Shown: positions 16,612 through 28,090, numbered from the stretch's first letter. The stretch: 64,000 nucleotides of DNA from Flavobacterium sp. RSP15 (GCF_003968755.1 NZ_RYDL01000001.1:186001-250000); one strand, 5' to 3'. A program made the numbers and translations. Notes: generated by a model from the sequence alone, not told the origin.

Positions 16612-17562
16612 TTATTTTTTAATAAGTCCCAAATCTACTAAACGTTCGTATAAATAGGCTCCCGAAGTAATGTCTTCGAATTTTTTTGGATGTTCTGCAT
16701 CAATACAGTTTTCCAAACAATTCAATTTCATATCACTCACCGGATGCATAAAAAACGGAATAGAATACCGTGAAGTTCCCCATAACTCTCTTGGTGGGTT
16801 TACCACCTGATGAATGGTCGATTTCAATTTGTTATTCGTATGACGCGATAACATATCACCCACATTGATCACTAATTCATCCGGTTCTGCAATGGCATCA
16901 ATCCATTCTCCGTTATGATTTTGCACTTGTAACCCTTTCCCTTGCGCACCCATCAACAAAGTAATCAAGTTGATATCACCGTGAGCAGCAGCACGAATAG
17001 CATTTTCTGGTTCAGACGTGATTGGTGGGTAGTGAATAGGTCGTAAGATTGAATTTCCATCTTTGGCATATTGGTCAAAATAAAATTCATCCAAACCAAG
17101 GTGAATTGCCAAAGCTCTTAAAACGTAAACACCGGTTTTCTCCAGCATTTGATAGGCCTCCTTACCGGCTACATTAAAACGAGGCAGTTCTTTTACTTCG
17201 ACATTTTCAGGATATTCAGAAGCGTATTTTGAACCTTCGGATACGTATTGTCCAAAGTGCCAAAACTCCTTCAAATCGCCTTCTTTTCTGCCTTTCGCAT
17301 GCTCTGTTCCAAAAGAAATATACCCTCTTTGTCCGCCAATACCAGGAATTTCATACCCGTGTTTTGTTTCTAAAGGTAAAGCGAAAAAATTTCTGATTTC
17401 ACCATACAATTCATCAACCAACTGGTCGTTTAAAAAATGCCCTTTGAGTGCTACGAAGCCAATATCTTCAAATGCACTTCCGATTTCATTTACAAATTTT
17501 TGTTTACGTTTCGGGTCGTCCGAAAGGAAATCACGCAAGTCAACACTAGGAATGTTTTGCAT
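16612..17562 (-). CDS. 2-oxoglutarate/Fe(II) oxygenase, isopenicillin-N-synthase family
   Basis: A 316-residue protein with the DIOX_N region (VDLRDFLSDDPK, then the GFVALKGH segment) and the Fe(II) 2OG dioxygenase core. The iron ligands are visible as His-x-Asp in AAHGDINLITLL (near residue 190) and the distal His in STIHQVVNPP (near 250), followed by the 2-oxoglutarate-binding Arg in SRYSIPFFMHP. The substrate cannot be inferred; bacterial members hydroxylate or cyclise diverse small molecules. It is transcribed divergently from the 2-oxoacid dehydrogenase gene across 171 bases and ends at a strong terminator. Confidence 0.88.
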   Translation of the reverse strand: MQNIPSVDLRDFLSDDPKRKQKFVNEIGSAFEDIGFVALKGHFLNDQLVDELYGEIRNFFALPLETKHGYEIPGIGGQRGYISFGTEHAKGRKEGDLKEFWHFGQYVSEGSKYASEYPENVEVKELPRFNVAGKEAYQMLEKTGVYVLRALAIHLGLDEFYFDQYAKDGNSILRPIHYPPITSEPENAIRAAAHGDINLITLLMGAQGKGLQVQNHNGEWIDAIAEPDELVINVGDMLSRHTNNKLKSTIHQVVNPPRELWGTSRYSIPFFMHPVSDMKLNCLENCIDAEHPKKFEDITSGAYLYERLVDLGLIKK

Positions 17563-17610
17563 ACTTTTAAATATTTTTTAATAACTTGAAGGTTAAAAAC
17601 CTTGCAGATA

Positions 17611-17618
17611 CAAATGTA
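17611..17618 (-). promoter_or_regulatory. Possible -7 box for the 2OG oxygenase gene
   Basis: On the minus strand this reads TACATTTG, matching the TAnnTTTG -7 consensus of Bacteroidota, about 50 bases before the start codon. A clear TTG -33 box is not seen. Confidence 0.35.
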
Positions 17619-17702
17619 AAGAATAATTTTATATCTGAATTTTAAAACGTACAAACAATGTAAAAAAATATAACAAAACAATATCAAACTGTTATATTTT
17701 TT

Positions 17703-17710
17703 TATCTTTG
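17703..17710 (+). promoter_or_regulatory. Possible -7 box for the 2-oxoacid dehydrogenase gene
   Basis: TATCTTTG matches TAnnTTTG, 23 bases before the ATG at 17734. The -33 region is not convincing. Confidence 0.45.
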
Positions 17711-17733
17711 AACCATATAATAAAACGGGAAAA

Positions 17734-19710
17734 ATGACCTTTGACAAAAAAAATCTTACTGACGATCAATTATTAGATTTATATAAAAGAATACTGAAAC
17801 CAAGACTGATAGAGGAAAAAATGCTGATTCTTATCCGTCAGGGAAAAGTATCAAAATGGTTCTCTGGAATAGGTCAAGAGGCAATTTCTGTTGGTGTTAC
17901 GGCAGTTTTAGATTCGGATGAATACATTTTGCCAATGCATAGAAACCTAGGAGTTTTTACCGGAAGAAACATTCCGTTGTACCGACTTTTTTCACAATGG
18001 CAAGGCAAAGCCAACGGTTTTACTAAAGGACGTGATCGTAGTTTTCACTTTGGAACACAACAATACAAGATTATAGGAATGATTTCGCATTTAGGTCCGC
18101 AATTAGGTGTGGCTGACGGAATCGCTTTAGCCAATAAACTAAAGAAAAACGGAAAAGTTACTGCCGTTTTTACAGGCGAAGGAGCAACAAGTGAAGGCGA
18201 TTTTCATGAAGCGTTGAATATTGCTTCGGTTTGGGAATTACCGGTTTTATTTGTGATAGAGAATAACGGGTATGGGCTTTCAACACCTACAAATGAACAA
18301 TACCGTTGCGAAAACCTGGCCGATAAAGGAAAAGGCTACGGAATGGAAAGCCATATTGTTGATGGAAATAATATTCTGGAAGTTTATAATTTATTATCTG
18401 AATTAAAAGCTTCGATGAAAGAAAATCCACGTCCTGTTTTATTGGAATTTAAAACCTTCCGGATGCGTGGACATGAAGAGGCGAGTGGGACTAAATACGT
18501 TCCGCAGGAATTAATGGACCTGTGGGCGATTAAAGATCCAGTAGAAAATTATAGAAAATACTTGTCAGAAAATGGGGTTCTTACCGCGGATTTTGACGCT
18601 GCTTTACATGCTGAAATAAAGAAGGATATTGATGAAAGTTTGGCTATTGCCAATGCCGAACCAGAAATTGAAGCTACTTTAAGTGAAGAACTAAATGATG
18701 TTTATAAAACGCATGTATTTGAACAAGTTAACCCTTCAGAAAAAAAAGAAAATATTCGTTTTGTAGATGCCATTTCTGCCAGTTTGAGACAATCGATGGA
18801 ACGCCATGAGAACTCAGTAATTATGGGCCAAGACATTGCTGACTATGGTGGTGCTTTCAAAATCACAGATGGTTTTGTAGCGCAGTTTGGCAAAGAGCGT
18901 GTCATCAATACGCCAATTTGTGAAAGTGCAGTGGTTTCGGCAGGAATGGGATTGTCTATAAATGGCTATAAAGCAATTGTGGAAATGCAGTTTGCCGATT
19001 TTGTTTCGACAGGATTCAATCCAATTGTGAATTTATTAGCCAAATCACATTACCGATGGTTAGAAAAAGCAGATGTTGTAGTCCGAATGCCTTGCGGTGG
19101 CGGAACACAAGCTGGGCCTTTTCATTCGCAGACCAATGAGGCTTGGTTTACTAAAACACCGGGATTAAAAGTGGTTTACCCAGCATTTCCGTATGATGCG
19201 AAAGGATTGTTGAATACTTCCATTAACGACCCAAATCCAGTACTGTTTTTTGAACACAAGCAATTGTACAGAAGCGTTTATCAAGAGGTTCCTTCTGATT
19301 ATTATACGATTCCACTAGGAAAAGCGGCTTTGTTGAAAGAAGGAGATCAGGTTACGATCATCTCGTTTGGTGCCGCAGTGCATTGGGCTTTGGATACTTT
19401 AGCAAAAAATCCTGAAATTTCAGCGGATTTATTGGATTTAAGAACTTTACAACCTTTGGATACCGAAGCTATTTTTGCTTCGGTAAAGAAAACGGGAAGA
19501 GTAATTATTTATCAGGAAGACAGTATGTTTGGTGGAATTGCCAGTGATATTTCGGCAATGATAATGGAAAATTGTTTCAAATACTTAGATGCTCCTGTAA
19601 AACGAGTGGCAAGTTTAGACACACCAATTCCGTTTACTAAAGCATTGGAAGATCAATATTTGCCGAAAGGCCGATTCGAAAATGACCTAAAAGAACTATT
19701 AACGTATTAA
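17734..19710 (+). CDS. Branched-chain 2-oxoacid dehydrogenase E1, fused alpha and beta subunits
   Basis: A 658-residue fusion. The alpha half (about 1-320) carries the thiamine-diphosphate motif GEGATSEGDFHEALN ending at ENNGYG (from about residue 148), and the beta half (about 340-658) has the transketolase-like DIADYGGAFKIT and CGGGTQAGPFHSQ segments and the transketolase C-terminal domain. It decarboxylates the 2-oxoacids of valine, leucine and isoleucine (or pyruvate-like acids) and passes the acyl group to E2 lipoyl domains, giving branched acyl-CoA for energy or for iso-fatty acids. Single-chain E1 is common in Bacteroidota. E2 and E3 are not nearby. The branched-chain biosynthetic operon lies 2 kb downstream. 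Confidence 0.9.
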   Translation: MTFDKKNLTDDQLLDLYKRILKPRLIEEKMLILIRQGKVSKWFSGIGQEAISVGVTAVLDSDEYILPMHRNLGVFTGRNIPLYRLFSQWQGKANGFTKGRDRSFHFGTQQYKIIGMISHLGPQLGVADGIALANKLKKNGKVTAVFTGEGATSEGDFHEALNIASVWELPVLFVIENNGYGLSTPTNEQYRCENLADKGKGYGMESHIVDGNNILEVYNLLSELKASMKENPRPVLLEFKTFRMRGHEEASGTKYVPQELMDLWAIKDPVENYRKYLSENGVLTADFDAALHAEIKKDIDESLAIANAEPEIEATLSEELNDVYKTHVFEQVNPSEKKENIRFVDAISASLRQSMERHENSVIMGQDIADYGGAFKITDGFVAQFGKERVINTPICESAVVSAGMGLSINGYKAIVEMQFADFVSTGFNPIVNLLAKSHYRWLEKADVVVRMPCGGGTQAGPFHSQTNEAWFTKTPGLKVVYPAFPYDAKGLLNTSINDPNPVLFFEHKQLYRSVYQEVPSDYYTIPLGKAALLKEGDQVTIISFGAAVHWALDTLAKNPEISADLLDLRTLQPLDTEAIFASVKKTGRVIIYQEDSMFGGIASDISAMIMENCFKYLDAPVKRVASLDTPIPFTKALEDQYLPKGRFENDLKELLTY

Positions 19711-19749
19711 TTTTTAAATTATAAGTAGTTTATTTTTAGCGTTTTAATT

Positions 19750-19866
19750 CTAAAAATAACCTAATATCCAATAGATAATTATGAAAATTAAAATTGTACC
19801 AAAACAGCCGCCGCCTAGTTTTTTGGCACCGTAACCTGCGAGAATTGTTTTAAAAAATCCGTTCAT
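19750..19866 (-). CDS. Small membrane protein, 38 residues
   Basis: A short minus-strand frame starting MNGFFKTILAGYGAKKLGGG, then CFGT and a strongly hydrophobic helix made of Ile, Leu, Phe and Trp, ending GYF. The layout is a short amphipathic, glycine-rich basic head followed by a single membrane helix. It fills the gap between the 2-oxoacid dehydrogenase gene and the 514-residue helical protein. I recall similar short proteins from other flavobacteria but cannot check this. Its function is unknown. An alternative ATG lies 4 bases upstream in another frame. Composition and the clean head-helix layout argue for a real gene. Confidence 0.65.
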   Translation of the reverse strand: MNGFFKTILAGYGAKKLGGGCFGTILIFIIIYWILGYF

Positions 19867-19902
19867 CCATTTAAATTATTAAGGGCATAGTTTCACTTTA
19901 TT

Positions 19903-21447
19903 TTATCGATTATTCAATTTTGCTTTTTCTTTAATGATATCGCTTATTTTTCGGTTTTCGATTTTGCTCTCTAGCCAAGAAATAATATCCAAATAAAGGA
20001 AAGCTCTTTTTTCATAGGTGTTTTTCTCCAGTTCTATAAATCTTGTTCTCATTTTTACAAATTCTTTTTTGATATCTGTTGGATAAATGGAGTTTAAATT
20101 TTTCAAAAACTTAATAATTTCTTTTTGCACTTCATGCAAATCATTCATTTTGATTAGGAATTTATAGGTGTTTTTCAATTGATTTTCCAAATAATAATCT
20201 TTTCCTAATTCATAATGAGCTATCAAACAGAGTAATCTGGCAAAACACATTAAATCTTCTCGCATGGAAAGATTTTTATTGTTTATGATTTTCTCCAAAT
20301 AAAAAATACAATCTGTATATTTTTCATTCCCAAAATATATAGAAGCAAATTTATAGTAAAACAGCATTTCGTGGTGTTCATCAAGATGATCCGTATGTAT
20401 TTTCAACTTGGCTAGAACTTCAGGAATTAAGTATTCTCCTTCTGCAAAAGTACCTTCCAGTATATGATAATTCAATTTATTATTATATAAATACAGAAAT
20501 GATAAAGATGCAATATTATCATTTACAGGAAAATGGGAATCTTTTATGGTATTTTCCAGCAGTAATAAATATTTTTTGAATTTTGATTTGTACTTCAGCA
20601 TGTATAGAGACTCCAATAAATAATGATTGCCTTTCAGGAAAAACACCGGATTTAAATGAATCATACTTGGGTTGTCATAAAAAAGAGTCACCCACTTTAA
20701 AGCATATTTGTAACAGGATAAAAAATCCTGAACTAAAAAGCTTCGCCAAAGATTGGCATTGTAAAACCAATATTTCTCTCTGAAACCGAACTTTTTCTCG
20801 TCAAATCTTGAAATATGCTTGTTGAAATAATCATCTATATAGGTGTATTCTTCGTCACTTTTTACATATCCGGTTTTAAGCATAATACCGTACAATTGCA
20901 AGGATAAATTAGATAATTTACTGGAAATGGTATTGCGATAATTCAGTTCTTTAGCCTGAATAACCAATTCATCTGCGCGTCCTTGAATACTTCGGGTTAT
21001 GTATTGGGATTCAATGAGTTTCTCAAATTCTACAATTTCATAGGCCATGAGTTTTTCGTCATTTTCCAACGCTAAAATCTTTGTTTTATCCAAGATTTTT
21101 AAACTTTGCTTGTACAGCCCTTTATTGTACAAAATAGCAGCAAAATCAATTTGTTCTCTAAGCTGATATCGAATATTCTGACTGGGAATATTCAATCGGA
21201 TGCTTACTAAAATTTGTTTGTATAAATACGATTTCAGATTGGATAATTGTACTTTTTTGATAATCCCACTTTTCAAAATAAGCTTCTCCTCATAGACTTC
21301 TGATTTGTCTAAAACATTAAATAATTCGATGAATTTTGTATTAGAACTGGTTTCTAATCGGCTGGCAAAAATCTTAAATTGTCTTTTTTCAGATTTTGAA
21401 AGCGATTTAATTAATACGAACAAGAAATCTTTTTGATGGTTAGCCAT
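19903..21447 (-). CDS. Large all-helical protein of unknown function, TPR-like
   Basis: A 514-residue protein, rich in Lys, Leu, Tyr and Glu, made almost wholly of predicted helices, with no signal peptide or membrane segment. Spacing of helices (for example LYKQSLKILDKTKILAL near 135 and YFGNEKYTDCIFYLEKII near 380) resembles divergent TPR or SEL1-like arrays. The N-terminal KSLSKSEKRQFKIFASR stretch is a basic helical head. I do not recognise a named family. It is transcribed divergently from leuA, so it could share regulation with the operon, but nothing in the sequence shows that. Confidence 0.8.
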   Translation of the reverse strand: MANHQKDFLFVLIKSLSKSEKRQFKIFASRLETSSNTKFIELFNVLDKSEVYEEKLILKSGIIKKVQLSNLKSYLYKQILVSIRLNIPSQNIRYQLREQIDFAAILYNKGLYKQSLKILDKTKILALENDEKLMAYEIVEFEKLIESQYITRSIQGRADELVIQAKELNYRNTISSKLSNLSLQLYGIMLKTGYVKSDEEYTYIDDYFNKHISRFDEKKFGFREKYWFYNANLWRSFLVQDFLSCYKYALKWVTLFYDNPSMIHLNPVFFLKGNHYLLESLYMLKYKSKFKKYLLLLENTIKDSHFPVNDNIASLSFLYLYNNKLNYHILEGTFAEGEYLIPEVLAKLKIHTDHLDEHHEMLFYYKFASIYFGNEKYTDCIFYLEKIINNKNLSMREDLMCFARLLCLIAHYELGKDYYLENQLKNTYKFLIKMNDLHEVQKEIIKFLKNLNSIYPTDIKKEFVKMRTRFIELEKNTYEKRAFLYLDIISWLESKIENRKISDIIKEKAKLNNR

Positions 21448-21558
21448 TGTAGAATAGTGTAGCTTAATGTTTTGTAATTCAATTGTTTACTAAGTTTTTT
21501 ATTGCTTTATAAACAGTATATTTCATTAAATTGAGTTTTATATTAACGTAATGAAAGA

Positions 21559-21566
21559 TATTTTTG
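21559..21566 (+). promoter_or_regulatory. Possible -7 box for the leu/ilv operon
   Basis: TATTTTTG fits TAnnTTTG and lies 29 bases before the leuA start. The nearest TTG upstream (21531-21533) is 25 bases away, longer than the usual 17-20. No leader peptide or attenuator hairpin is visible between this box and leuA. Confidence 0.35.
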
Positions 21567-21595
21567 TTATCAAGTTGTGAAATTACATTAAATAA

Positions 21596-22777
<1,182 letters not shown>

Positions 22778-22815
22778 AATATTTTGATTTCTATTACAAT
22801 TTAAATCGCACTATT

Positions 22816-23934
22816 ATGAATTTAAAAATAGCAGTACTTTCAGGAGACGGAATAGGTCCGGAGGTAATCCTACAGGCTAAAAAAGCATTGTATGCAATTG
22901 GTGTGGTTTTCGATCATGAGTTTGTATTTGAAGATGCACTAATAGGTGCCGTTGCGATTGAAAAAACAGGAAATCCATTGCCGGAGCAAACATTGAATCT
23001 TTGCCTAAATACAGATGCTGTATTGTTTGGCGCTGTTGGCAATACAAAATACGACAACAATCATGATCCAAAATTGCGCCCTGTAAACGGCTTATTGAAA
23101 TTGAGACAAGCATTAGGATTATATGCCAATATAAGACCTGTTAAACCGTATAAGGATTTATTAGATTTATCCCCTTTGAAAAGAAAAATCATTGAGGGTA
23201 CTGATTTTGTGATTTTCAGGGAGCTTTCCGGGGGATCTTATTTCAGTGAAAAAAAGACGAATGCACAAGGCACATTAGCCTCTGATTTATGTGAGTATTC
23301 CGATGAGGAAATTATTAGGGTTAGTCATTTAGCGTTTAGAACAGCTCAGAAAAGACAAAAAAAAGTGACTCTGGTAGACAAAGCTAGTATTCTTGAAACG
23401 TCACGATTATGGCGAAAAGTAGTCCAGGAAATCAGCGAAAATTACCCTGATGTAACTTTAGATTTCCTTTATGTTGATAATGCCGCGATGCAAATCATTA
23501 TTAATCCAAAACAATTTGATGTCATTTTGACCGAAAATTTATTTGGCGATATTTTATCGGATGAAGCTAGTGTAATCACAGGAGCCATTGGATTATTGCC
23601 ATCAGCATCTCTAGGGAATTCCAGTGCTCTTTTTAAACCGGTACACGGCACTTTTTCTCAGGCAAAAGGCAAAAATACGGCCAATCCAATTGCCTCAATA
23701 TTATCTGCTGCTATGCTTTTAGAACATTTTGGACTTCAGTTAGAAGCTAAAAAAGTATATGAAGCGGTAGAAAAAGCAATTGAATTAAATGTCGTCACAG
23801 CAGATTTGAATCCCTATTCTAAATTTGGCACCAATGAAGTAGGTGATTTTATATCCAATTATATTTTGAGCAAAGATGAATTATTGTATTTCAATAACGA
23901 CAATGTTTACATAGGACAATCGACTATTGTTTAG
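22816..23934 (+). CDS. leuB: 3-isopropylmalate dehydrogenase
   Basis: A 372-residue beta-decarboxylating dehydrogenase: the N-terminal [12 protein letters not shown], the substrate-binding arginines in [17 protein letters not shown] (about residue 95-110), the [15 protein letters not shown] segment, the metal-binding [18 protein letters not shown] and the NAD-binding [17 protein letters not shown]. It oxidises 3-isopropylmalate to 2-isopropylmalate's keto product, the precursor of 2-oxoisocaproate. The isomerase genes leuC and leuD, needed between LeuA and LeuB, are not adjacent. It lies 38 bases after leuA and 61 before ilvD in one transcript direction. Confidence 0.94.
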   Translation: MNLKIAVLSGDGIGPEVILQAKKALYAIGVVFDHEFVFEDALIGAVAIEKTGNPLPEQTLNLCLNTDAVLFGAVGNTKYDNNHDPKLRPVNGLLKLRQALGLYANIRPVKPYKDLLDLSPLKRKIIEGTDFVIFRELSGGSYFSEKKTNAQGTLASDLCEYSDEEIIRVSHLAFRTAQKRQKKVTLVDKASILETSRLWRKVVQEISENYPDVTLDFLYVDNAAMQIIINPKQFDVILTENLFGDILSDEASVITGAIGLLPSASLGNSSALFKPVHGTFSQAKGKNTANPIASILSAAMLLEHFGLQLEAKKVYEAVEKAIELNVVTADLNPYSKFGTNEVGDFISNYILSKDELLYFNNDNVYIGQSTIV

Positions 23935-23995
23935 GCAACACTCGTTGACTTTCAATAATTTTAAACAGATAAAAACCGACACAAATAAACCGACA

Positions 23996-25669
23996 ATGGA
24001 ATTAAATAAATACAGCAAGACCATAACACAAGATGAAACACAACCTGCAGCACAAGCAATGTTGTACGGTATTGGTTTGACTGAAGAAGATTTAAAAAAA
24101 GCACAAGTTGGAATTGTTAGTATGGGATATGAGGGAAATCCCTGTAACATGCACTTGAACGGCTTGGCTAAAAAAATAAAAACAGGAGTCTGGAAAGAGG
24201 ACTTAGTAGGGTTGATTTTTAATACTATTGGTGTAAGTGACGGTATTTCAAACGGTACTGATGGAATGCGTTTTTCTTTAGTTTCCAGAGATGTAATTGC
24301 AGATTCTATTGAAACCGTAATGGGAGCACAATGGTATGATGCACTAATCGCTATTCCAGGCTGTGATAAAAACATGCCAGGTTCCGTCATGGCCATGGGA
24401 AGAGTCAATCGCCCTTCTATCATGGTTTATGGAGGCTCAATTCATTCTGGAAAATGGAAAGGGGAATCGTTAAATATTGTGTCTGCCTTTGAAGCATTGG
24501 GAAAAAAATTTAACAATACAATCGCTCCGGAAGATTTCAAAGGAGTGATTCAAAACGCATGTCCCGGCGCAGGAGCCTGCGGAGGTATGTATACGGCCAA
24601 TACGATGTCTTCGGCTATTGAAGCTTTAGGAATGAGCTTGCCCTACAGTTCTTCTAATCCGGCATTAAGTGACGAAAAACAACAAGAATGCATTGATGCT
24701 GGAAAAGCAATCAGAATTTTGTTAGAAAAAGATATAAAACCTCGAGATATCATGACACGTAAAGCATTTGAAAATGCGATTACCATGGTAGCTGTTTTAG
24801 GCGGTTCCACGAATGCAGTAATGCACTTAATCGCTATGGCACATGCTGTAGATATTGAAATTACACTCAAAGATTTTCAAGATATAAGTGACAGAACACC
24901 ATTACTTGCTGATTTAAAGCCAAGTGGAAAATACCTGATGGAAGACCTCCATGAAGCTGGAGGAGTTCCCGCAGTAATGAAATATTTACTAAAAGAAGGA
25001 TTGTTACATGGAGACTGTTTGACAGTAACTGGAAAAACTTTAGCTGAAAACTTAGCTGCTGTTCCGGATTTGAACGACGGTCAGCAAGTAATACACGAAA
25101 TCCAAAAAGCATTAAAAGCAACAGGAAATATTCAAATTTTGTATGGAAATCTTGCTGAGGAAGGCTGTGTGGCTAAAATTAGCGGAAATGAAGGGGAGTA
25201 TTTTGAAGGAGATGCCATTGTTTATGAAAATGAACATGATGTAATAACTGGGGTTCGCGGGGGTGAAGTCAAACCAGGGAATGTAGTTGTCATCCGGTAT
25301 TGTGGTCCAAAAGGTGGCCCCGGAATGCCTGAAATGCTTAAACCTACTTCAGCTATCATGGGTGCTGGTCTTGGAAAAAGCGTAGCCCTGATTACTGATG
25401 GCAGGTTTTCTGGTGGTTCACATGGATTTGTTGTGGGACATGTTACACCCGAAGCTTTTGAAGGAGGCGGTATAGCGCTCGTCAAAAATGGAGATATTAT
25501 CACTATTGATGCAGTCAAAAATACAATCAATTTAAAAATATCGGATGCAGAGTTTGCACATAGGAAAGCAAATTGGATTCAACCTCAATTAAAAGTAAAT
25601 AAGGGAGTTTTATTAAAATACATCAGAGCGGTCTCGAGCGCTTCAACAGGATGTGTAACTGATAAATAA
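23996..25669 (+). CDS. ilvD: Dihydroxy-acid dehydratase
   Basis: A 557-residue IlvD/Edd-family Fe-S enzyme that dehydrates dihydroxyisovalerate and dihydroxymethylvalerate in valine and isoleucine synthesis. Cluster-ligand Cys residues are in [10 protein letters not shown] (Cys122), [15 protein letters not shown] (near 190-195), and an N-terminal Cys in EGNPCNMHL; the active-site region [13 protein letters not shown] is present near 490. I start at 23996, where [10 protein letters not shown] begins like other IlvD proteins; the frame extends upstream to 23927, but that would overlap leuB. Confidence 0.95.
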   Translation: MELNKYSKTITQDETQPAAQAMLYGIGLTEEDLKKAQVGIVSMGYEGNPCNMHLNGLAKKIKTGVWKEDLVGLIFNTIGVSDGISNGTDGMRFSLVSRDVIADSIETVMGAQWYDALIAIPGCDKNMPGSVMAMGRVNRPSIMVYGGSIHSGKWKGESLNIVSAFEALGKKFNNTIAPEDFKGVIQNACPGAGACGGMYTANTMSSAIEALGMSLPYSSSNPALSDEKQQECIDAGKAIRILLEKDIKPRDIMTRKAFENAITMVAVLGGSTNAVMHLIAMAHAVDIEITLKDFQDISDRTPLLADLKPSGKYLMEDLHEAGGVPAVMKYLLKEGLLHGDCLTVTGKTLAENLAAVPDLNDGQQVIHEIQKALKATGNIQILYGNLAEEGCVAKISGNEGEYFEGDAIVYENEHDVITGVRGGEVKPGNVVVIRYCGPKGGPGMPEMLKPTSAIMGAGLGKSVALITDGRFSGGSHGFVVGHVTPEAFEGGGIALVKNGDIITIDAVKNTINLKISDAEFAHRKANWIQPQLKVNKGVLLKYIRAVSSASTGCVTDK

Positions 25670-25726
25670 CTTCAAAATCAACGCCAATAGCAATAGCAAA
25701 ATTGACATAAGCCTAAAAAAATAATA

Positions 25727-27421
25727 ATGAAAAATAATACAATATCCGGCGCCGAAGCCGTTATTAGATGCTTATTAGAAGAAGGAGTAAATTTGGTTTA
25801 CGGCTACCCAGGTGGTGCGATTATGCCCGTTTACGATGAATTATATAAATTTAAAGATCAATTACACCATGTTTTAGTACGTCATGAACAAGGCGCTACC
25901 CATGCAGCACAAGGTTTTGCAAGAGCGACCGGTAAAGTAGGAGTAGCGATAGCCACTTCAGGTCCGGGAGCCACAAATTTAGTTACCGGAATTGCAGATG
26001 CACAGATTGATTCGACTCCCATGGTGTGCATCACGGGACAAGTAGGGAAACATTTATTGGGATCTGATGCCTTTCAGGAAACAGATATTATTGGGATATC
26101 GACTCCGGTTACCAAGTGGAATTATCAAATTACCGAAGCTTCTGAAATTCCGGAGATCATGGCAAAAGCTTTTTATATTGCTAAATCAGGTCGTCCAGGG
26201 CCCGTATTAATTGATATTACAAAAAATGCTCAGTTTGACCAAATGGAATTCAGCTATAAAAAATGTACCAGCATCAGAAGTTACAATCCAAAGCCGATTT
26301 TAAATCTGGAAAAAGTTAAGGAAGCAGCTGCAATTATTAATACGTCCAAAAAACCTTTTATCGTATTTGGTCAGGGAATTATCCTTGGTGAAGCCGAAGA
26401 ACAACTCAAAGCATTTGTTGAAAAATCAGGAATTCCCGCCGCTTGGACTATTTTAGGACTTTCGGCATTGCCTACTGATCATCCGCTGAATGTAGGGATG
26501 TTAGGGATGCACGGTAATTATGGTCCTAACGTTTTGACGAATGAATGTGATGTTTTGATTGCCCTTGGAATGCGTTTTGATGATCGTGTCACCGGAAATC
26601 TGGAAACCTATGCAAAGCAAGCAAAAGTAATCCACTTTGAAATTGATTCAGCCGAAATCGATAAAAACGTAAAAACAACGGTAGCCGTTTTAGCAGATGT
26701 AAAAGAGTCTTTGACCGCTTTACTTCCTTTTATCGAAAATAACACACATGAATCCTGGCACAATGAATTCAAAGAAAAATATGAAATTGAATTAGAAGCC
26801 GTAATCAATGACGAGTTAAAGCCTAAGAAAGAAGGAATTTCTATGGGAGAAACGATTGAAATGATTAACAAGCATTCTAAAGGAGATGCCATTATGGTTT
26901 CGGATGTAGGACAACACCAAATGTTTGCCTGTCGGTATGCCAAATTCAATTCGACCAAAAGTAATGTCACTTCAGGTGGTTTAGGAACCATGGGATTTGC
27001 ATTGCCTGCTGCGATTGGTGCCAAAATGGGAATGCCAAATCGAGAAGTAGTAGCCATAATTGGAGATGGAGGGTTTCAAATGACCATTCAGGAATTAGGA
27101 ACTATTTTCCAGACTAAAGTTCCTGTGAAAATTGTGGTCTTGAACAATGAATTTTTAGGTATGGTTCGTCAATGGCAACAATTGTTCTTTGACAAAAGAT
27201 ACGCTTCGACCGAAATGATCAATCCTAATTTTATAGCCATTGCTGAAGGCTATTACATCAAAGCAAAAAAAGTAACCAAAAGGGAAGATCTTGATGCGGC
27301 TGTTGCCGAAATGATGGCTTCAAAAGAATCCTATTTCCTGGAAGTTATGGTAGAAAAAGAAAATAACGTATTCCCAATGATTCCAACAGGAGCATCGGTA
27401 TCTGATATAAGATTGAGTTAA
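25727..27421 (+). CDS. ilvB: Acetolactate synthase large (catalytic) subunit
   Basis: A 564-residue thiamine-diphosphate enzyme that joins two pyruvates, or pyruvate and 2-oxobutyrate, as the first shared step of valine/leucine and isoleucine synthesis. It has the three usual domains: the N-terminal TPP-binding pyrimidine domain with GYPGGAIMPVYD and the catalytic Glu in RHEQGATHAA (near 54), the FAD-binding middle domain (GMRFDDRVTGN), and the C-terminal domain with GDGGFQMTIQELGT and the VLNNEFLGMVRQWQ segment. Its small subunit follows. Confidence 0.95.
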   Translation: MKNNTISGAEAVIRCLLEEGVNLVYGYPGGAIMPVYDELYKFKDQLHHVLVRHEQGATHAAQGFARATGKVGVAIATSGPGATNLVTGIADAQIDSTPMVCITGQVGKHLLGSDAFQETDIIGISTPVTKWNYQITEASEIPEIMAKAFYIAKSGRPGPVLIDITKNAQFDQMEFSYKKCTSIRSYNPKPILNLEKVKEAAAIINTSKKPFIVFGQGIILGEAEEQLKAFVEKSGIPAAWTILGLSALPTDHPLNVGMLGMHGNYGPNVLTNECDVLIALGMRFDDRVTGNLETYAKQAKVIHFEIDSAEIDKNVKTTVAVLADVKESLTALLPFIENNTHESWHNEFKEKYEIELEAVINDELKPKKEGISMGETIEMINKHSKGDAIMVSDVGQHQMFACRYAKFNSTKSNVTSGGLGTMGFALPAAIGAKMGMPNREVVAIIGDGGFQMTIQELGTIFQTKVPVKIVVLNNEFLGMVRQWQQLFFDKRYASTEMINPNFIAIAEGYYIKAKKVTKREDLDAAVAEMMASKESYFLEVMVEKENNVFPMIPTGASVSDIRLS

Positions 27422-27567
27422 TCCCCAACCCTCCCCGAAGGGGAGGGAGATTGAAAGAGATATTGTTAATAGATTATATTTTTGAATTAGTAATAAAAAT
27501 TATAAACATACCCTACGCTAGTTTCGGCACTCCCTCATTTGGAGGGGGCTGGGGGAGGATAAAAAAC
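27422..27567. repeat. Pair of inverted copies of a CCCTCCCC-type repeat between ilvB and ilvN
   Basis: The left copy 27424-27447 (ccccaaccctccccgaaggg then gaggg) has a perfect 8-bp hairpin; the right copy 27530-27559 is the same family in reverse, with a tttgg centre. A third copy lies at 37099-37126. They separate two genes that normally abut, and extend a false reading frame in front of ilvN. Confidence 0.75.
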
Positions 27568-28089
27568 ATGGAAAATAAAACATTCACCATTTCTGTTTAT
27601 TCAGAAAACAACGTTGGCTTATTGAACAGAATATCTGGAATATTCTTGAAACGCCATATCAATATTTTGAGTTTAAATGTATCCGAATCGGAGATAGAAA
27701 GTGTTTCCAGATTTATTATCGTGGTGAATACTACCGAAAAATGGGTACATAATATTGTAGGACAAATCGAGAAACAAATTGAAGTCATCAAAGCTTTTTA
27801 TCATATTGACGAAGAAACTATTTTCTTAGAAAATGCATTATTCAAAATTGAGTCGAGCTTGCTATTTGACGAAAAACAAATTCAGAATATCATCAAAGAA
27901 AGCCATTCCGAGATAGTTACAGTGGCCAGAGACTTTTTTGTGATTTCAAAATCAGGACAACGTGCTGAAATTGAATCATTGTACGATAAATTAAAACCTT
28001 TTGGAATCATGCAATTTGTTCGTTCCGGTAGAATATCAGTTTCCAAAGCAAAAATGGAGATTTCAACATTATTAGAAAAACTTTCTTAA
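27568..28089 (+). CDS. ilvN: Acetolactate synthase small (regulatory) subunit
   Basis: A 173-residue protein with an N-terminal ACT domain (about 4-76, motif SVYSENNVGLLNRISGIFLKR split over two strands) and the C-terminal ALS_ss_C-like domain (about 85-165). It binds the large subunit, boosting activity and giving valine feedback control. The reading frame extends to 27451, but that part is translated from a dispersed repeat; MENKTFT at 27568 is the natural N terminus. Confidence 0.92.
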   Translation: MENKTFTISVYSENNVGLLNRISGIFLKRHINILSLNVSESEIESVSRFIIVVNTTEKWVHNIVGQIEKQIEVIKAFYHIDEETIFLENALFKIESSLLFDEKQIQNIIKESHSEIVTVARDFFVISKSGQRAEIESLYDKLKPFGIMQFVRSGRISVSKAKMEISTLLEKLS

Positions 28090-28090
28090 A

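Noticed and set aside
27451..27567. Upstream extension of IlvN to ATG 27451
   Set aside because: The extra N-terminal residues are translated from a dispersed repeat; MENKTFT at 27568 fits the family start.
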